A DNA stretch of 64,000 bases from Gnetum montanum (Eukaryota > Streptophyta > Gnetopsida > Gnetales > Gnetaceae). Positions 35,934 to 47,699 of this stretch are shown here, piece after piece. Numbering within the stretch: position 1 is the stretch's first letter; each line of letters begins with the position of its first letter. Location: positions 31,503-95,502 of the forward strand of contig MNCI01007801.1 of assembly GCA_015680685.1 (NCBI GenBank), given 5' to 3'. Position numbers and translations under genes: made by a program. The notes under the pieces are model-generated. The model had not been told where the DNA came from and did not search any database. It saw only the letters and a program-made list of their open reading frames with translations.

Positions 35934-37918
35934 ATGCCTCTCCTACAAGACTACGATAATGCCACATCTAGTGAGGCAATTCATTGGAGAACCAATGAAT
36001 TATATGACAATGAAGATTGGAGTACGCAATCCAAGGTGGGGATTTCTTATAAACATAGACGAAGGTAGCATCGTTCCAACATGTGAAAGCATAACTTACT
36101 CGATGACAATGAACCCCTATTGGCTACTATAAGCCTAATGCACATACAAGAGGCTGTTCGAATTTTCCATAGGCATTGTAAAGAGAGCCGCCTACCCAGG
36201 CTTGATTTAAACAACTTTCCCAATTTCTTAGGAGGCTATGACTTTGATCCACAACAACATTTACAAGCCTTCTACGATACTTGTGCATGGAACAACATTG
36301 ATGACGGGTGGCAAAAACTCAAGCTCTTTCCTAGGACACTCGTTGACCAAGCAAAAGTATGGTATAGATTGTTAAAACCAAATTCAATTCGACATTGGCC
36401 AACAATGGTAGAACTCTTTAACGAAAGATATCAAACCTACGCAAGAGTGTCGGCCTTGAGGAAACAAATCCAAGAGTGGAAACAAGCATAACATGAACCC
36501 TTGGAGATGGCCTTAGAAAGATATTATGCACTGTTAAACAATTGTCCAGGCCATGAGTTCTCTAAGGAAAGGCTAATGTACCATATCATTGATGGGCTTC
36601 ATGATGAAACAAGAGAGACCCTAGGGATGTATGCCCAAGGTCAACTATATGCACTATGAATCCATCAATTCCAAGAGCTTATTAAGTGGGTAGCACAAGA
36701 AGAAGGAGAAATGGCTAGATGGGAGAGTGTTGAAAAACATCAACGGGACCAAAATCTCAACTTAACAGAGGTCCATAATCACAAAAAGGAGAAATTAGCC
36801 TATCTTAAGGAGGAAGAACCATCTTTGCCAGTACAACAATAATTAGAGGAAATTAAGGCAAAGATCAATAAGATGTTGGAATGGACGCATAAAAAGTGTG
36901 GAGAATATATCAATATGATTGGAGATAGAGTTTTGACAACCCGAGAAGCAGGACAAAGTATCATTAGACAATCAGAAAGAAGGGATGAAGGAAATAAGAG
37001 TTCAACTGCCAATCACACATATGAATGCAACATTTTCCTGTACAATCACCCCAAGGGCCAATGCCCAATCTTGTTACATTTATATGAGCATTGGGGAAGC
37101 ACGTTACACCCAGAGTTCATACAGAGATACTGTGTTTAATCATAGTGGCAACATCCTAGTCGTGGGGGAAGTCATCCCTAAACTAGAGACACCCTTCGTA
37201 TCATCCAAATCCAAATGCTTATCTAGTCCAACATCCTGTTTCCTCAACTAGGTCAACATACTCTATCTTTCCACATTATTATTATTCTCCTCAGTACTAT
37301 AAGCCCATGTCCTCAACAAAACCATCGCCTTGTGTACTTTACACTTCTCCTAAATTTCAACATTCTCATCCTTTCCCTCCTACATCGCCACCAACTATTC
37401 CTGAAGTGTCTACACCACAGCAACAACCCATGAACGTTACTTGTGCTACTATTGCCAATAGCAGTGAGAGACCTCCTCAACATCAAAGGTGTCCCTTCTT
37501 TAAACATAATTGTAGGAAGGGACAACACAGTTCCAAGGCCACTGCATTCTGCAACTCAGCACAAGTCCAACATTGTGGTGCATCCTTCTCCTCAAACCTG
37601 ATGCCTCGTGTCACTTCATCAGGGCCACCAATTAACACTCCAACAACCATACAACCCAATGAATACAGCCATGGAGGATGACATCTTGATCCTTGCATAC
37701 CATCTTACTATCTCAAGTATCATAGTGGGTCAACTCTTTACCCGGGAACCACATCTTATAAATTGCCCCACTATGCTTACTATAATTAGGTGTGTGAACC
37801 CTAATGGGGTAAGTATGATCAAGTTTCGATGTTTCCAACATGTAAGGATCCTCATCTTTTAATTATTAATCCTCGCCATGCTCAACTGTTTAGTTATGGG
37901 GGATATCCCCCATTCTAA
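35934..37918 (+). pseudogene. Gag relic of element A, with pol-terminal peptide
   Basis: The ATG at 35934 opens 'MPLLQDYDNATSSEAIHWR'. The best open part (36120-36491) covers the gag core: 'GGYDFDPQQHLQAFYDTC', then 'LKLFPRTLVDQAKVWYRLL'. It continues after a stop with 'LMYHIIDGLHDETRETLGMY'. The metal-binding motif has lost its second Cys ('CNIFLYNHPKGQC', near 37026). No protease follows. The frame at 37889-37918 ends 'FSYGGYPPF', as in G. Compared with G, part of the N-terminal region is shorter. Confidence 0.85.
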
Positions 37919-39790
37919 CAACAAGCAGGATTAATAAATATTTTTTATTTTCTTTAATTTTACAATTTTTTGTTTTCCAGTTTTTCATTTTTCAATTTCT
38001 TGTTTTAGCTTTTTGTCTTTTTATATTTTTATAAGTAATCTCATCTATGAATAAAAAACTCATGTGGCTCATTAGTTGAGGTGTGTTCTATGTTATCGAG
38101 TCTCGAGTGATCAATTATTTGGATAGTAAGCCCATTACACCCACTCATCCATTCTACAAATAAGAGGTTCTATTCGAGGGTACAGTGATATTCTTGACAT
38201 TCTTGAAACTTAAAATTAATTTTGTATTCATTGTACCCAAAATGAAGAAGGATGGATCAAGAGGGAATGATTAGGGTGTGACATCAAGGGGACTTGCGAA
38301 CTCTCTTTGGTGACGTCTATGAGAGTTATCACGCAACGTGGTTGTACTAAGATCCTTATAGATATAACGCAAAATGGGAGTAAGAGTAATCAAAAGGCAC
38401 TCAAAAAATCCAATGCTATTGTAGGGGGTCCCATTGGAAAGACATGCACCCATGCTTGAAGGTTGGAGGCTTCTCTAGATTCAGTAATCGAAAAAAAAAA
38501 AAAACAAACAATGTGTCACAAAGCAAAAATCACTCCTCCCTTGAACAAAATGCCAAGTGATCGTACGCCTTGTTGTTATGGTACTCTCCTAGTCGCTCAT
38601 CATGGGATGAAACAATGTGGTGTCACTGATCAGAGGAATAGACTTGGTCCTATCTTAGAATGATGGGTTAATAACATGTTGATCATGCTTTACACATAGG
38701 ATTCATTGTACCCTGGGTCAGTTACCTCATGTCCCAATCTCTACAATGCCTTCTATACCCCATCTCATCTCGCTATTCATGTAATTGTAGCTCATGTCTC
38801 GTATAGTGTAGAATTCGTACCTCATTTCGGTGATACTTACATGTGTGTGTTTTGTGGAACCAGTGTGGATTACCTTTAACCCTTTTAGTGCCTACGGACA
38901 TTTTAAGGTGTGGTTACACAAGGGCCTTATAGGTTGGAACTTGCTTTGGGGAGGACCCACTTCCATAATTTTTGTAATTTGCACTCATAACACATCTTCC
39001 ACATACCATCTATTACCCTCAGCATATTTTCAATGATGTTCTTTCCCTTATTACTATCCCTTCGAATTCGAACGTTCCTATGAACCATCACATAGCCTTT
39101 TGCTCTCCCTTACCGCTCGAGGCCCTTATTGATAAATTCCACACCATCATAATTTTTGTGCCTTCAGAACTAATTGAATTACCCTCTAACACTCGTTCAT
39201 ATGTCCTTAGTTTACATCATTTCATTTTAGAAAAATCTTGAAAATTCGGTGAATTCCATAAATGCCCTAACATCGATAGGCCGCGATATCGTGTCTCAAA
39301 AATATATATATACGCAACCGCCTGCACTACTTAACATCATTTGCAACTATTCACATGGGGGAGATTTTTCCAATTTCTCTCTATGACTTATGATTGCACA
39401 TCCCTTGCTTTCATATTCATAACTTGCTCGTTGGTCCTCCGATTTTCATTTCGTTTGAATCTATTTGAACTCGGACTATTCAGGTCAGTCATGGGGGAGG
39501 GGCACACACCGAATAGCGCATAACTTTTTTGAAATCTTTCATCACCTGAAGGACATTATTAAGGGTAATTAGTTATAAAATTAAGGATTAATGTGTCAAA
39601 AACAATTTCATCCCCTTAGTTATACTAGGAAACTAGATTTGGAAACCACCTAAACAAAGAGGATTCAGTATTATAATCTTTCAGGGACATTTTAATTAAT
39701 GTCACACAGAGATAAAGCAATTCCATTAAGGTAAGGTATAACCTAACTTTGGAAATAACCTTACTAACGATTGGCCTGGTGTGATTGCAG
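37919..39790 (+). other. Internal spacer of element A with conserved blocks
   Basis: Non-coding. Conserved blocks lie at 38272-38295 and 38941-38962. A GATATC/TATA promoter-like segment lies at 39273-39312, and a polypurine-tract-like 'agtcatgggggaggggc' at 39487-39503. It ends at the AG before the ORF2 ATG. Confidence 0.75.
39273..39312 (+). promoter_or_regulatory. Putative internal promoter upstream of ORF2 (element A)
   Basis: 'catcgataggccgcgatatc' is followed by an 'atatatatata' TATA-like run at 39302-39312. Its position matches the segment in G, and both are followed by 'catttgcaacta' about 30 bp on. The function is inferred. Confidence 0.45.
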
Positions 39791-42588
39791 ATGGCCCCGA
39801 AACGTAGATAACATAAAGGTCCTGCTCAAGGTGGGATCAAATGACCTAGGAGAGGTGAAGGACAAGTTCCTACTGGACAACATGCAAAGTAGGAGGAACA
39901 ATCATTTAGTATCCACCAATAGGAACCTGCTACTATATAATCAAGACAGATGGAAGGAGGAGCTGCTGCAGCATCTGAACAGGGACAACATCTCACATTG
40001 CCCCAGGATTATGTTCAGGCCATCCATGAAAGGTCCATATTCACTGTGGTGATTGTGGAATTAAACTTTGGATCTTTCAAAGAATTTTCTCTGGAGGTCG
40101 TTAGGGATCATCTCAAAGGGTCCCCATTATGGCCTATCCTCTTTGAAAGCGGTGCCTGGTACTTAGGGAAAATGTACCAATTTTGGCACAACAAAGAACA
40201 AGGCACCATGGTTAACATTTGTGGTGTGACTGTTGATTTCTCTATCTAGGCCATTTTGAAAGTATTAAACCTCCCGAATATAAGCCAAAGGTTGCTCAAT
40301 TGTCTACCTACTTAGACCCTAATGCATGAAAAGTTTGGTTAGGAAGGGCAGATGGCAAGGAAGATAAGACATTTTGGGAGTTGACGATGGAAGAGAGGAT
40401 CTATTTCAAAATAGGGACTTATCATATCTTCCCTAGAAAATGCTTAAAAAGAATTTAAACATATGCGGCAAGAGGATGTGCAGTGTTGATGTGAAAGGTT
40501 AATGCTAACCTACCTCATCTATATTTTACGAAGATCTTGAGGCGGTTTGAAGAATGGAAGACAGGGAAGCTTACATTGCCCTTCCCTTGTCTTATCAGGA
40601 AGCTATGAAGACGTGCTGGTATCAAAGGATACACCAATGATGTCCTCTGAAAAGCCCAAAATGCTTCGTACACCGAACTGCTAAAGCCACTAGCCATAAG
40701 GAAAATCATTGGTGAGATGCTGGGGCTGGAACAAGAAAAAGAATAGATTGCAGGTCCAACTGCAACTCAACTTACAGGACCTAGCCAACTTCCAAGCATG
40801 GGACCTAGCCAACAACAAGAAGTAGGGATTAGCACGGGCCAGCAGGATCAACCACCGCCACCACCGTAAGATTACAGACTGTCGATGAGCTATCTCAGGG
40901 CCATCATTGAGATGGTCAGTTGGGGAAGCCGTGATGATGCAAATCTCTTCCACATCATCGATGATGTCATACAACCCACGGTTTGTTTGGATCATGTAAG
41001 GGGTGAAGTGTCCATCCATATAGGGGGAGGGGAGAGCACTTGGTCACAATAGATCTCAGGGAACGCTGCATCCTTTCAAGTGCAATTAGAAACTGGTGAA
41101 GGGGCCATAGTGGTGGTCATGCAGCAACAGGATGTAGCAAGAGTAGTAGAAGTGGTCGTAGATCACATTAAAGAATCATTCAATGTACCTTTTGTGCCAC
41201 CGGTAGATCTTAGAGGAGCACGTGATGCTCAAACTCTCGTCGAAACCTCAATGAATCCTACGGAACATGAGGATGTACTTGATTGATTGCTATAAATAGG
41301 ATAGGTAATGATGTCCTTGTTTGACATCCCACATGATGTTACAACAATCTAATCAGACCTCATTTCCACAAAAGGGAAGCTAGTCTTGACAAAGATGAGG
41401 GTTGAGCACGCTGAAGCAGAAGTGCAAAGATTGCAAGAAAGGCTCGTGACCCTGCAAGCAGCACAACGGGATCCTTTGTAATTCGTTCTTGTAGACCAAT
41501 TGGACACTTTCAGAACTGAGCCACTTACCATACTATTTATGAAGAATAAGAAGGTGGTGGATGAAAAAGAGAAGGCTGTTTGGGATGCCTCTGTGGCACA
41601 AGTACAAACTTACATGCATACCAAGGCACTTAAAGCCTTATAAGAAGAAAATAAACAACTTGTTGCTGACAACCTTCGATTGACCTCTGTGGAGAAATAA
41701 AAGAATGTTCTCAAAGAACATTTTCAACAGTTGTGAGAACAACTAATCAGGGTCAACTAGGACATGAACTGTTTAGCCAGGGAAAATTGAACCCTCTTGA
41801 TGGAGGAGGTATGCGCCATTCATTAGAAGATAGCTATTAAAATAAGCACATGGCAGAATGAGGCTAAATGGCATGAGAAGCTAAAGGAGCATTTCCGAGA
41901 CTAGGTGGGGATGTATAAACAGATCATCGAGAAGGAGATCCATATGGCTAAGGCCCACATCAACACTCTCAGTGCTCAACACACTGACTGGCAGGCCATA
42001 TTGGACACATACGCATTTGCCCATCAAGTGGAAATTAAGAGCTGGGACCTGCACATCCAGGACCTTACAGTGTACATGGAGTTGGCAAACCTACGGTATG
42101 CCAACCTTACCATGTCAATAGCAGGGTGCTTGAGAACAGAGCTCAAGCAACAGGTAGCCACCACCTATGTAAAATATGAAACAGAATTTGTAGAACGCAA
42201 GAAATTATTACAAAAATTGGAGGTGGCAAATTCTGAACTCAAGGTGGTTAAAGCAAGCTACTAGGGGTAAAAATGTGTTGCAACAAACTTGGTTCAATGG
42301 CTTGTAGATTTTCAAGAATACAGAGACAAAGCTAGAGCTTACGAGGAGGAACGACGGGTGTTTGTGGCTTGGTATGTCAAAGAAAATAAAATGTTTCTAC
42401 AACTATCGTGCCCATGGGAGGTGCCGACTCCATCAAACATCAAAACATTGGCATGGATGGCACAGGACCCCCAAACTGAAGAGGAGAAACTCCAGGCCAT
42501 ACTTCAACACCATCAAATCCCAAGACTTGGAACACAAGACAAGGGAAAGGCACCCATGGAGGAGCCACCGCCACCAGGAACTACATGA
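39791..42588 (+). pseudogene. ORF2 of element A: env-position protein, plant-transposon-like domain plus coiled coil
   Basis: The ATG at 39791 directly follows 'gattgcag', a good 3' splice acceptor. Ignoring stops and a few frameshifts, about 930 codons run to the TGA at 42586-42588. The N-terminal domain has 'GSPLWPILFESGAWYLGKMY', 'VNICGVTVDFSI', 'YFKIGTYHIFPRKCLKRI' and 'LTLPFPCLIRKL', followed by an Arg-Arg-Ala-Gly motif. These resemble the 'putative plant transposon protein' family (from memory). A Pro/Gln linker lies near 40830. The C-terminal half (41380-42260) is a Glu/Lys/Ala/Leu-rich coiled coil. The end is a Pro-rich 'EEPPPPGTT'. No signal peptide or transmembrane helix is seen. 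The role is unknown; it is not a typical envelope. Most stops look like decayed Gln, Arg or Trp codons. Confidence 0.75.
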
Positions 42589-42770
42589 GTTAAACTAGTT
42601 TTGTAGCTATAGGATTTTCTTTTGCGTTTTGCGTGTTGTGTCTTAATTTTGTTCTGATTCCACATTGCAGCATGAATCCATTCTCATTAGTCAATAATCC
42701 CATACCTATCCACTGTGTAATCAATAGAGCTTGTTCTCACTTTAACTCGAGGATGAGTTTTCATTCAGTC

Positions 42771-42779
42771 GTGGGGGTA
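42771..42779 (+). promoter_or_regulatory. Polypurine tract of element A
   Basis: 'gtgggggta' abuts the 3' LTR. Confidence 0.85.
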
Positions 42780-43639
42780 TGATGAGTCATGAATTTTTGG
42801 TTGCGATATCACAGCCATGATATCGCGTATGCGATATCACGTATGCGATATCACAACCTAGATGCGATATCGCAGCTTGTCTGCTCATCTATAAATAAGA
42901 GGTAGGCAGATTTGGTAGGCATTTTTTGAAGTTTTTAAGTTTAAGTTTAGTAGTTTTGTAGAGACTTTTTATCAGTTTTAATCTCAACCCTTTTCTCCCA
43001 GTGCATGCCCGCAGTGTGATGATTGTAATTGTATGGCATCCTTATTTAAGTGTGATGTACTTGGACATGCACATGACCGACAATAAAGATCGAGATTACT
43101 TCATCATTGCAGCATCCACTTAGCTTATTTATTTATTTATTTAATTGTTATTGTTATTTACTACTTTCTTAGTTAATATCTCTCTACCCTTATCTCCTAG
43201 TAACCCGGAATGAGTACGACTTAATCACAAGCATTTAAGTGTAACTACTTGGTAACCCAGTAGTGTACCTAGGCCATGCGCTTAGTAATCCCAGCGGTAG
43301 TCATGCACGAGGTCCAAGATGTGTACAGATGATTAAGGAACGGATGCTCATCGCACTTAGGATAGTTTAGATTCTTTCTCATTCTCTCTCCTAGCTTAGT
43401 TGACATTATTTACCATCATACCCAGGAGTAACATTAGTGTAGGAACACATCATACACCTCACTCTGGACTAAACCATACATGACAAATCTAATACTAGTC
43501 CAAGTGGGAAGATAACGAACTGCGATCTACGAGTAAGCGTCTAGATACCACAACTAGTTTATCTGTGGAGTTCGGCCGGATTGTGCATGAAACACTCATA
43601 TTCGTATGGTTGAGTGTAGGGGTACCTCACCACTCATCA
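42780..43639 (+). repeat. 3' LTR of element A
   Basis: 860 bp, closely matching the 5' LTR. Differences are mainly C/T and G/A plus one short U3 deletion. TATA box at 42890-42897. Confidence 0.95.
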
Positions 43640-43644
43640 AAGAG

Positions 43645-44220
43645 GTAGATCAAGAACAAAGTCAAAGTGATCTATCTAATTTAGGGAGTTTCTTTAAAGA
43701 TGATCCAAAGATATAAGAGCTCTTACAGGATACTGATTTTAACACTTTTACAATCAACTTATCCTAGCCTAGTCCTATCATCCCTTAAATTTCTCTTATT
43801 CCACTCATTATACAAATGGTTCAACCAATACCACATGTTAACACAATCTTCACTACTATATCCTCTATCCATCATGTGGTAGCCATGTCCAACCTCATCT
43901 AGATTATCATTATTTACCTTCCTCTTCCATGCAATAACCTTTTGTAACCATCAATGTTGCATCTTCACAACCACAGACTTTCTTGTAGAACTTGTTTTCA
44001 TTATTTAAAAATCCTGTCACTTCACCTATGCATTTCATACCATTAGTGACCCAGCTAGTCATGGAAGATTTCCTACTCAACTCATTGCAGTTCTTATTCA
44101 GCCTATTATGATGCCTTAAGATATAAACCAAGCTATAATAAAATAAAATATTTTATGTCCAAGGAACTATAGAAACTTAAGGCTAGTGTGTGTCAAGTTA
44201 TGAAAATAATGGATTTTTAC
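43645..44220. other. Relic L sequence right of element A, little recognised
   Basis: The first 70 bases continue the frame interrupted by element A. The rest has only broken frames. Confidence 0.4.
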
Positions 44221-44224
44221 CAAG

Positions 44225-44416
44225 ATGAATTTATCAACCCTCATCAAGTATAATGGTAAAGGAGATCATAATGCTCATTTAACCATCTTTCGTTCTAGGT
44301 ATCTCCTATTGCAATCTTGGCCACACATAATACTATGAGTATTTCTCATGTCTTTGATAGGAAAAATTTTGGATTAGTTGCTCTTTACCCATAAATTCTT
44401 CAAATTCCTTGATAGT
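44225..44416 (+). pseudogene. Gag relic of an older gypsy element (relic L), left part
   Basis: 'YNGKGDHNAHLTIFRSRYLL' is the start of a Ty3/gypsy gag core. It is cut at 44416 by element B and continues at 46625. Confidence 0.65.
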
Positions 44417-45097
44417 TGATGGGACGCGATATCACATGGGCCGCGATATCGTGTCATCCCCTGCGATATCGCGTACGCGATATCGCGGTCCATCATCAAG
44501 TCTATAAATAAGAGGTGGCTCTCTATTTGTTTCTCATCTAGATCTAGACCCTTAGCGAAACTCTAGCAGTTTTACCTCTTCAGAGATAGAATATTTTCCG
44601 TGTGCCCGTAGTAGGAGCTCCAAAGTGAATGGATCTTTATTTGAGCAAATATTGTACTTGAACACATGTTTGTGTATGGCAATAAAGATGAACTTCTTGG
44701 ATAAACCTTGCAGTGCATGGAATAGGCTAAATAGGATTTTATTTATTATTATTTACTATTTATCATTTAAATGCTTTATTAGTCATTAAATCTTTCTCAA
44801 CCCTTCTCTCCTAGTTTAAGTGCCTCAGTACGACCGCTTCGAACACGTGTGTTACGCTTGGTGATCCCAGCAACGACTAGTGTTTGGTAACCAAGGTTGC
44901 ATTGGTTTAGGGTGTGAAGGGTAAGTGGGAATGGATGCTGATGCTAGGTTAATTAAGGCTTAGTTAGTTAGTTAGAGTTAGTCAATTAGTCTCTTCAACC
45001 CTTTACCTTATCAGCATAGGAGATAAAATTGAAAAGCTATAAAAATCATATACCTCAGACTTACTTAACCATACACCTTGACAAATACAAGTAAGTC
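44417..45097 (+). repeat. Truncated 5' LTR of element B
   Basis: It matches 45778-46490 and then diverges after 'caagtaagtc'. GATATC motifs lie at 44427-44486 and the TATA box at 44503-44510. Confidence 0.9.
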
Positions 45098-45416
45098 AAT
45101 TTAATTTGTTTTTTTCATTTCCATCTTGACATTCATTTCACCGACGTTATAGTTGTCTCTTTTTCTCTATCTTTCTTGTTCTTTTTCTTTCTCCATTCTA
45201 TCGCTACTGGTGGTTTGCTCTTAGTCATGGGGGTCTGGACCCAAATTTTTTTGATTTTCTCCTAACCCCTACACCTTCGATAGTCATCATTATTATATCT
45301 CCAGATCTGTATCAGCCATACCACAACTCAGCCAATGGACCTTTCACCGAAGCAAGGTATCAATTAAATTATCATTCACTTACCCTTGCTAATATAAGAT
45401 TATGTTATGTGTGTAG

Positions 45417-45596
45417 ATGGCAATCATGCAACAACAGATTGGATTTGGAAGGAACACATGGAATGGAGCAGTGCTGAAAGTAGCTATGCAAGGAGCAAGA
45501 CCGATGCCGCGCTTATGGATGGACAATGAAAGGTGCAACCTTGGTATTGGCAGTAGCAACACTTCTTTCTCTCTCTCTTTCTCAGCTGCCAAATGA
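45417..45596 (+). CDS. 59-residue ORF in env position of element B
   Basis: The ATG follows 'tgtgtgtag', an acceptor-like AG, in the place occupied by ORF2 in A and G. The frame is open for 59 codons to a TGA. It starts 'MAIMQQQIGFGRNTWNGAVL', has 'PRLWMDNERCNLGIG' in the middle, and ends in a Ser/Phe-rich 'SFSLSFSAAK'. Element D has a homologous but frameshifted copy (55508-55699), so the ORF predates both. No known family is recognised. It is unrelated to ORF2 of A and G. It could be a small protein, or only the first exon of a longer product. Survival of the frame in a deleted element may be chance. Confidence 0.4.
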   Translation: MAIMQQQIGFGRNTWNGAVLKVAMQGARPMPRLWMDNERCNLGIGSSNTSFSLSFSAAK

Positions 45597-45767
45597 GGCC
45601 TGATGTCAATGTAATAAGGTGTTCACTCTTGTTGTCATGAACACCAGTTTTGTCTTGTCTTGTAATGATGATCCGTTCACATGTCATCCCATTAGTTCCA
45701 TTTGAGTCAATAATCCCATACCATCCCAATATCTTGTAAGAAACTCGAGAACGAGTTTTTATTCAGT

Positions 45768-45777
45768 CATGGGGGTA
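45768..45777 (+). promoter_or_regulatory. Polypurine tract of element B
   Basis: 'atgggggta', ending at 45777, abuts the 3' LTR. Confidence 0.8.
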
Positions 45778-46619
45778 TGATGGGACGCGATATCGCATGG
45801 GCCATGATATTGCGTCCGCCGCGAAATCGCATCCCACGTGATATCGCGTATGCAATATTATGTACGTGATATCGCAGTCCGTCGCCAAGTCTATAAATAA
45901 GAGGCAGCTCTCCATTTGTTTCTCATCTAGATCTAGACCCTTAGCAAAACTCTGCCAGTTTTACCTCTTCAGAGATAGAATATTTTCCATGTGCCCATAG
46001 TAGGAGCTCCAAAGTGAACGAATCTTTATTCAAGCAAATATTGTACCTGAACACATGTTTGTGTACGACAATAAAGATGAAATTCTTGGATAAACCTTGC
46101 AGTGCATGTAATAGGCTAAATAGGATTTTATTTATTATTATTTACTATTTATCATTTAAATGCTTTATTAGTCATTAAATCTTTCTCAACCCTTCTCTCC
46201 TAGTTAAGTGCCTCAGTACGATCGCTTCGAGCATGTGCGTTACGCTTGGCGATCCCAGTAATGACTAGTGTTTGGTAACCAAGGTTGCATTGGTTTAGGG
46301 TGTGAATGGTAAGTGGGAATGGATGCTGACGCTAGGTTAATTAAGGCTTAGTTAGTTAGTAAGATTTAGTCAATTAGTCTCTTCAACCCTTTACCTTATC
46401 AGCATAGGAGATAAAATTGAAAAGCTATAAAAATCATATACCTCAGACTTACTTAACCATACACCTTGACAAATACAAGTAAGTCTAGGAAGACAACAAA
46501 CAATTAACCTTAAGTGTTCCATGAGGCATGTAGGCACTTAGTCTGCGGAGTTCGACCAGATCACACATGTTACGCTCGTATTCGTATGATTGAGTGTAGG
46601 GGTACCTTGCCACTCATCA
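45778..46619 (+). repeat. 3' LTR of element B
   Basis: 842 bp, TGATGGGA to ACTCATCA. TATA box at 45892-45899; 'acaataaagatg' near 46069 carries AATAAA. Confidence 0.95.
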
Positions 46620-46624
46620 ATAGT

Positions 46625-47430
46625 CTAATCTTCTAATTTGTCAACTGCTTCAAGTATAACTTGAAGCTAGATACTATGCTAGATTAGCCCATGAGGGTGA
46701 AGCAAGGTTCCTTAGAACGAGTCCAAAAGTTCATCCAAAGATGGAACTCAACCCTAAATAAAATCCATGAGCCCATCTTTGAGACTCACCTATTACCCTA
46801 CTTAAAGGAAGTTTTCAATAGTTTCATTAAGTCTAAGCTCTACAACTTAAACCCATAGATGCTTAGTTAAGCCTTTCAATAGATCAAGAACATTAAGGAA
46901 GTGGCAGAGGCTGGCAATGATCTAGCTTACATAACTTATGAGAACCAACATGTGAGAAAAGATAATGATAAAGCTAAAGAAAAAGTAACATATATGATTG
47001 TGTTTGCTATGGCTAAAGATCTAAAATAAGAGAATCAATTGCAACAGTAGGCATCACCACCATAATCATTATAATCAAAGCCTTCCATCTCTACCTAACC
47101 ATTAGTCTCTCATATCCCAAAATAACCAAGACCCAATTTTAAGCATAAGGATTGATCTACACATATCAAATTTCCTATGAAGCCTTCCAAAATCCTTAAT
47201 TAATTGCTTAAGAACAATCATATTCAGCATAAGAAATTATCTAAAAATGCTAGAAATAGATGCAATCACCAATACTTCTAGCTAGATAGGCTTTGTCATT
47301 ATTACCAATTGTTAGGTCACAAAAATAATTTTTGCTTAGTCCTAAAGGATGATCTTCAAAATAATATCAATATTGGAGAACTTATTCTAGATGAATTCAA
47401 CCTCGTTAGGGCTCAGAATTAGACTATGTA
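46625..47430 (+). pseudogene. Gag relic of relic L, right part with zinc knuckle
   Basis: It continues the gag frame cut by element B: 'GSLERVQKFIQRWNSTLNKI', then 'HLLPYLKEVFNSF'. Near 47295 'CHYYQLLGHKNNFC' is a CCHC zinc knuckle of standard spacing with the second Cys changed to Tyr. It differs from the gag of A, D and G, so L belongs to another gypsy lineage. Many stops interrupt it. Confidence 0.65.
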
Positions 47431-47699
47431 AGTGTTTAATGTTGACCTTTTGGTATGTCAAAACCTTAGACAAAATGGAGAATGTAGAATGTCTGTGTGA
47501 TTGTAGTCTTGCAGAACCATGAAAAAGTATAATGAACAAAGAATTCAACTGGAAATCTAAGATTTTAAGAATGAGAGCCACAATGATGAAATGAAGACTA
47601 AAATGAACAAGATTAGAGCATGGATGGAAATAGAGTCTATGAGCCAAATGAAGATGTTTCAAGGATTGCCAAGATGCCAAAATGACAAAGGAATTCTCT

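Larger units (their letters stand above)
34919..43639 (+). mobile_element. Element A: complete non-autonomous Ty3/gypsy (Athila-like) LTR retrotransposon
   Basis: 8.7 kb element flanked by AAGAG at 34914-34918 and 43640-43644. It has the same order as element G: LTR, primer-binding site, gag relic, pol-terminal peptide ending at 37918, 1.87-kb spacer, ORF2 relic (39791-42588), polypurine tract, LTR. No pol enzymes are present. It is better preserved than G and gives the clearest view of ORF2. Confidence 0.95.
44417..46619 (+). mobile_element. Element B: internally deleted LTR element
   Basis: 2.2-kb element flanked by ATAGT (44412-44416 and 46620-46624). The 5' LTR stops at 45097, missing the last ~150 bp found in the 3' LTR. 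It joins directly to spacer sequence that aligns with element D at about 55184 onward. The primer-binding site, gag and pol are gone. A short ORF (45417-45596), the polypurine tract and a full 3' LTR remain. Confidence 0.9.

Noticed and set aside
39341-39523. 60-codon Phe/Leu-rich frame before ORF2 of element A
   Set aside because: Looks membrane-like, but the matching region of G does not keep the frame, so it is treated as untranslated leader.
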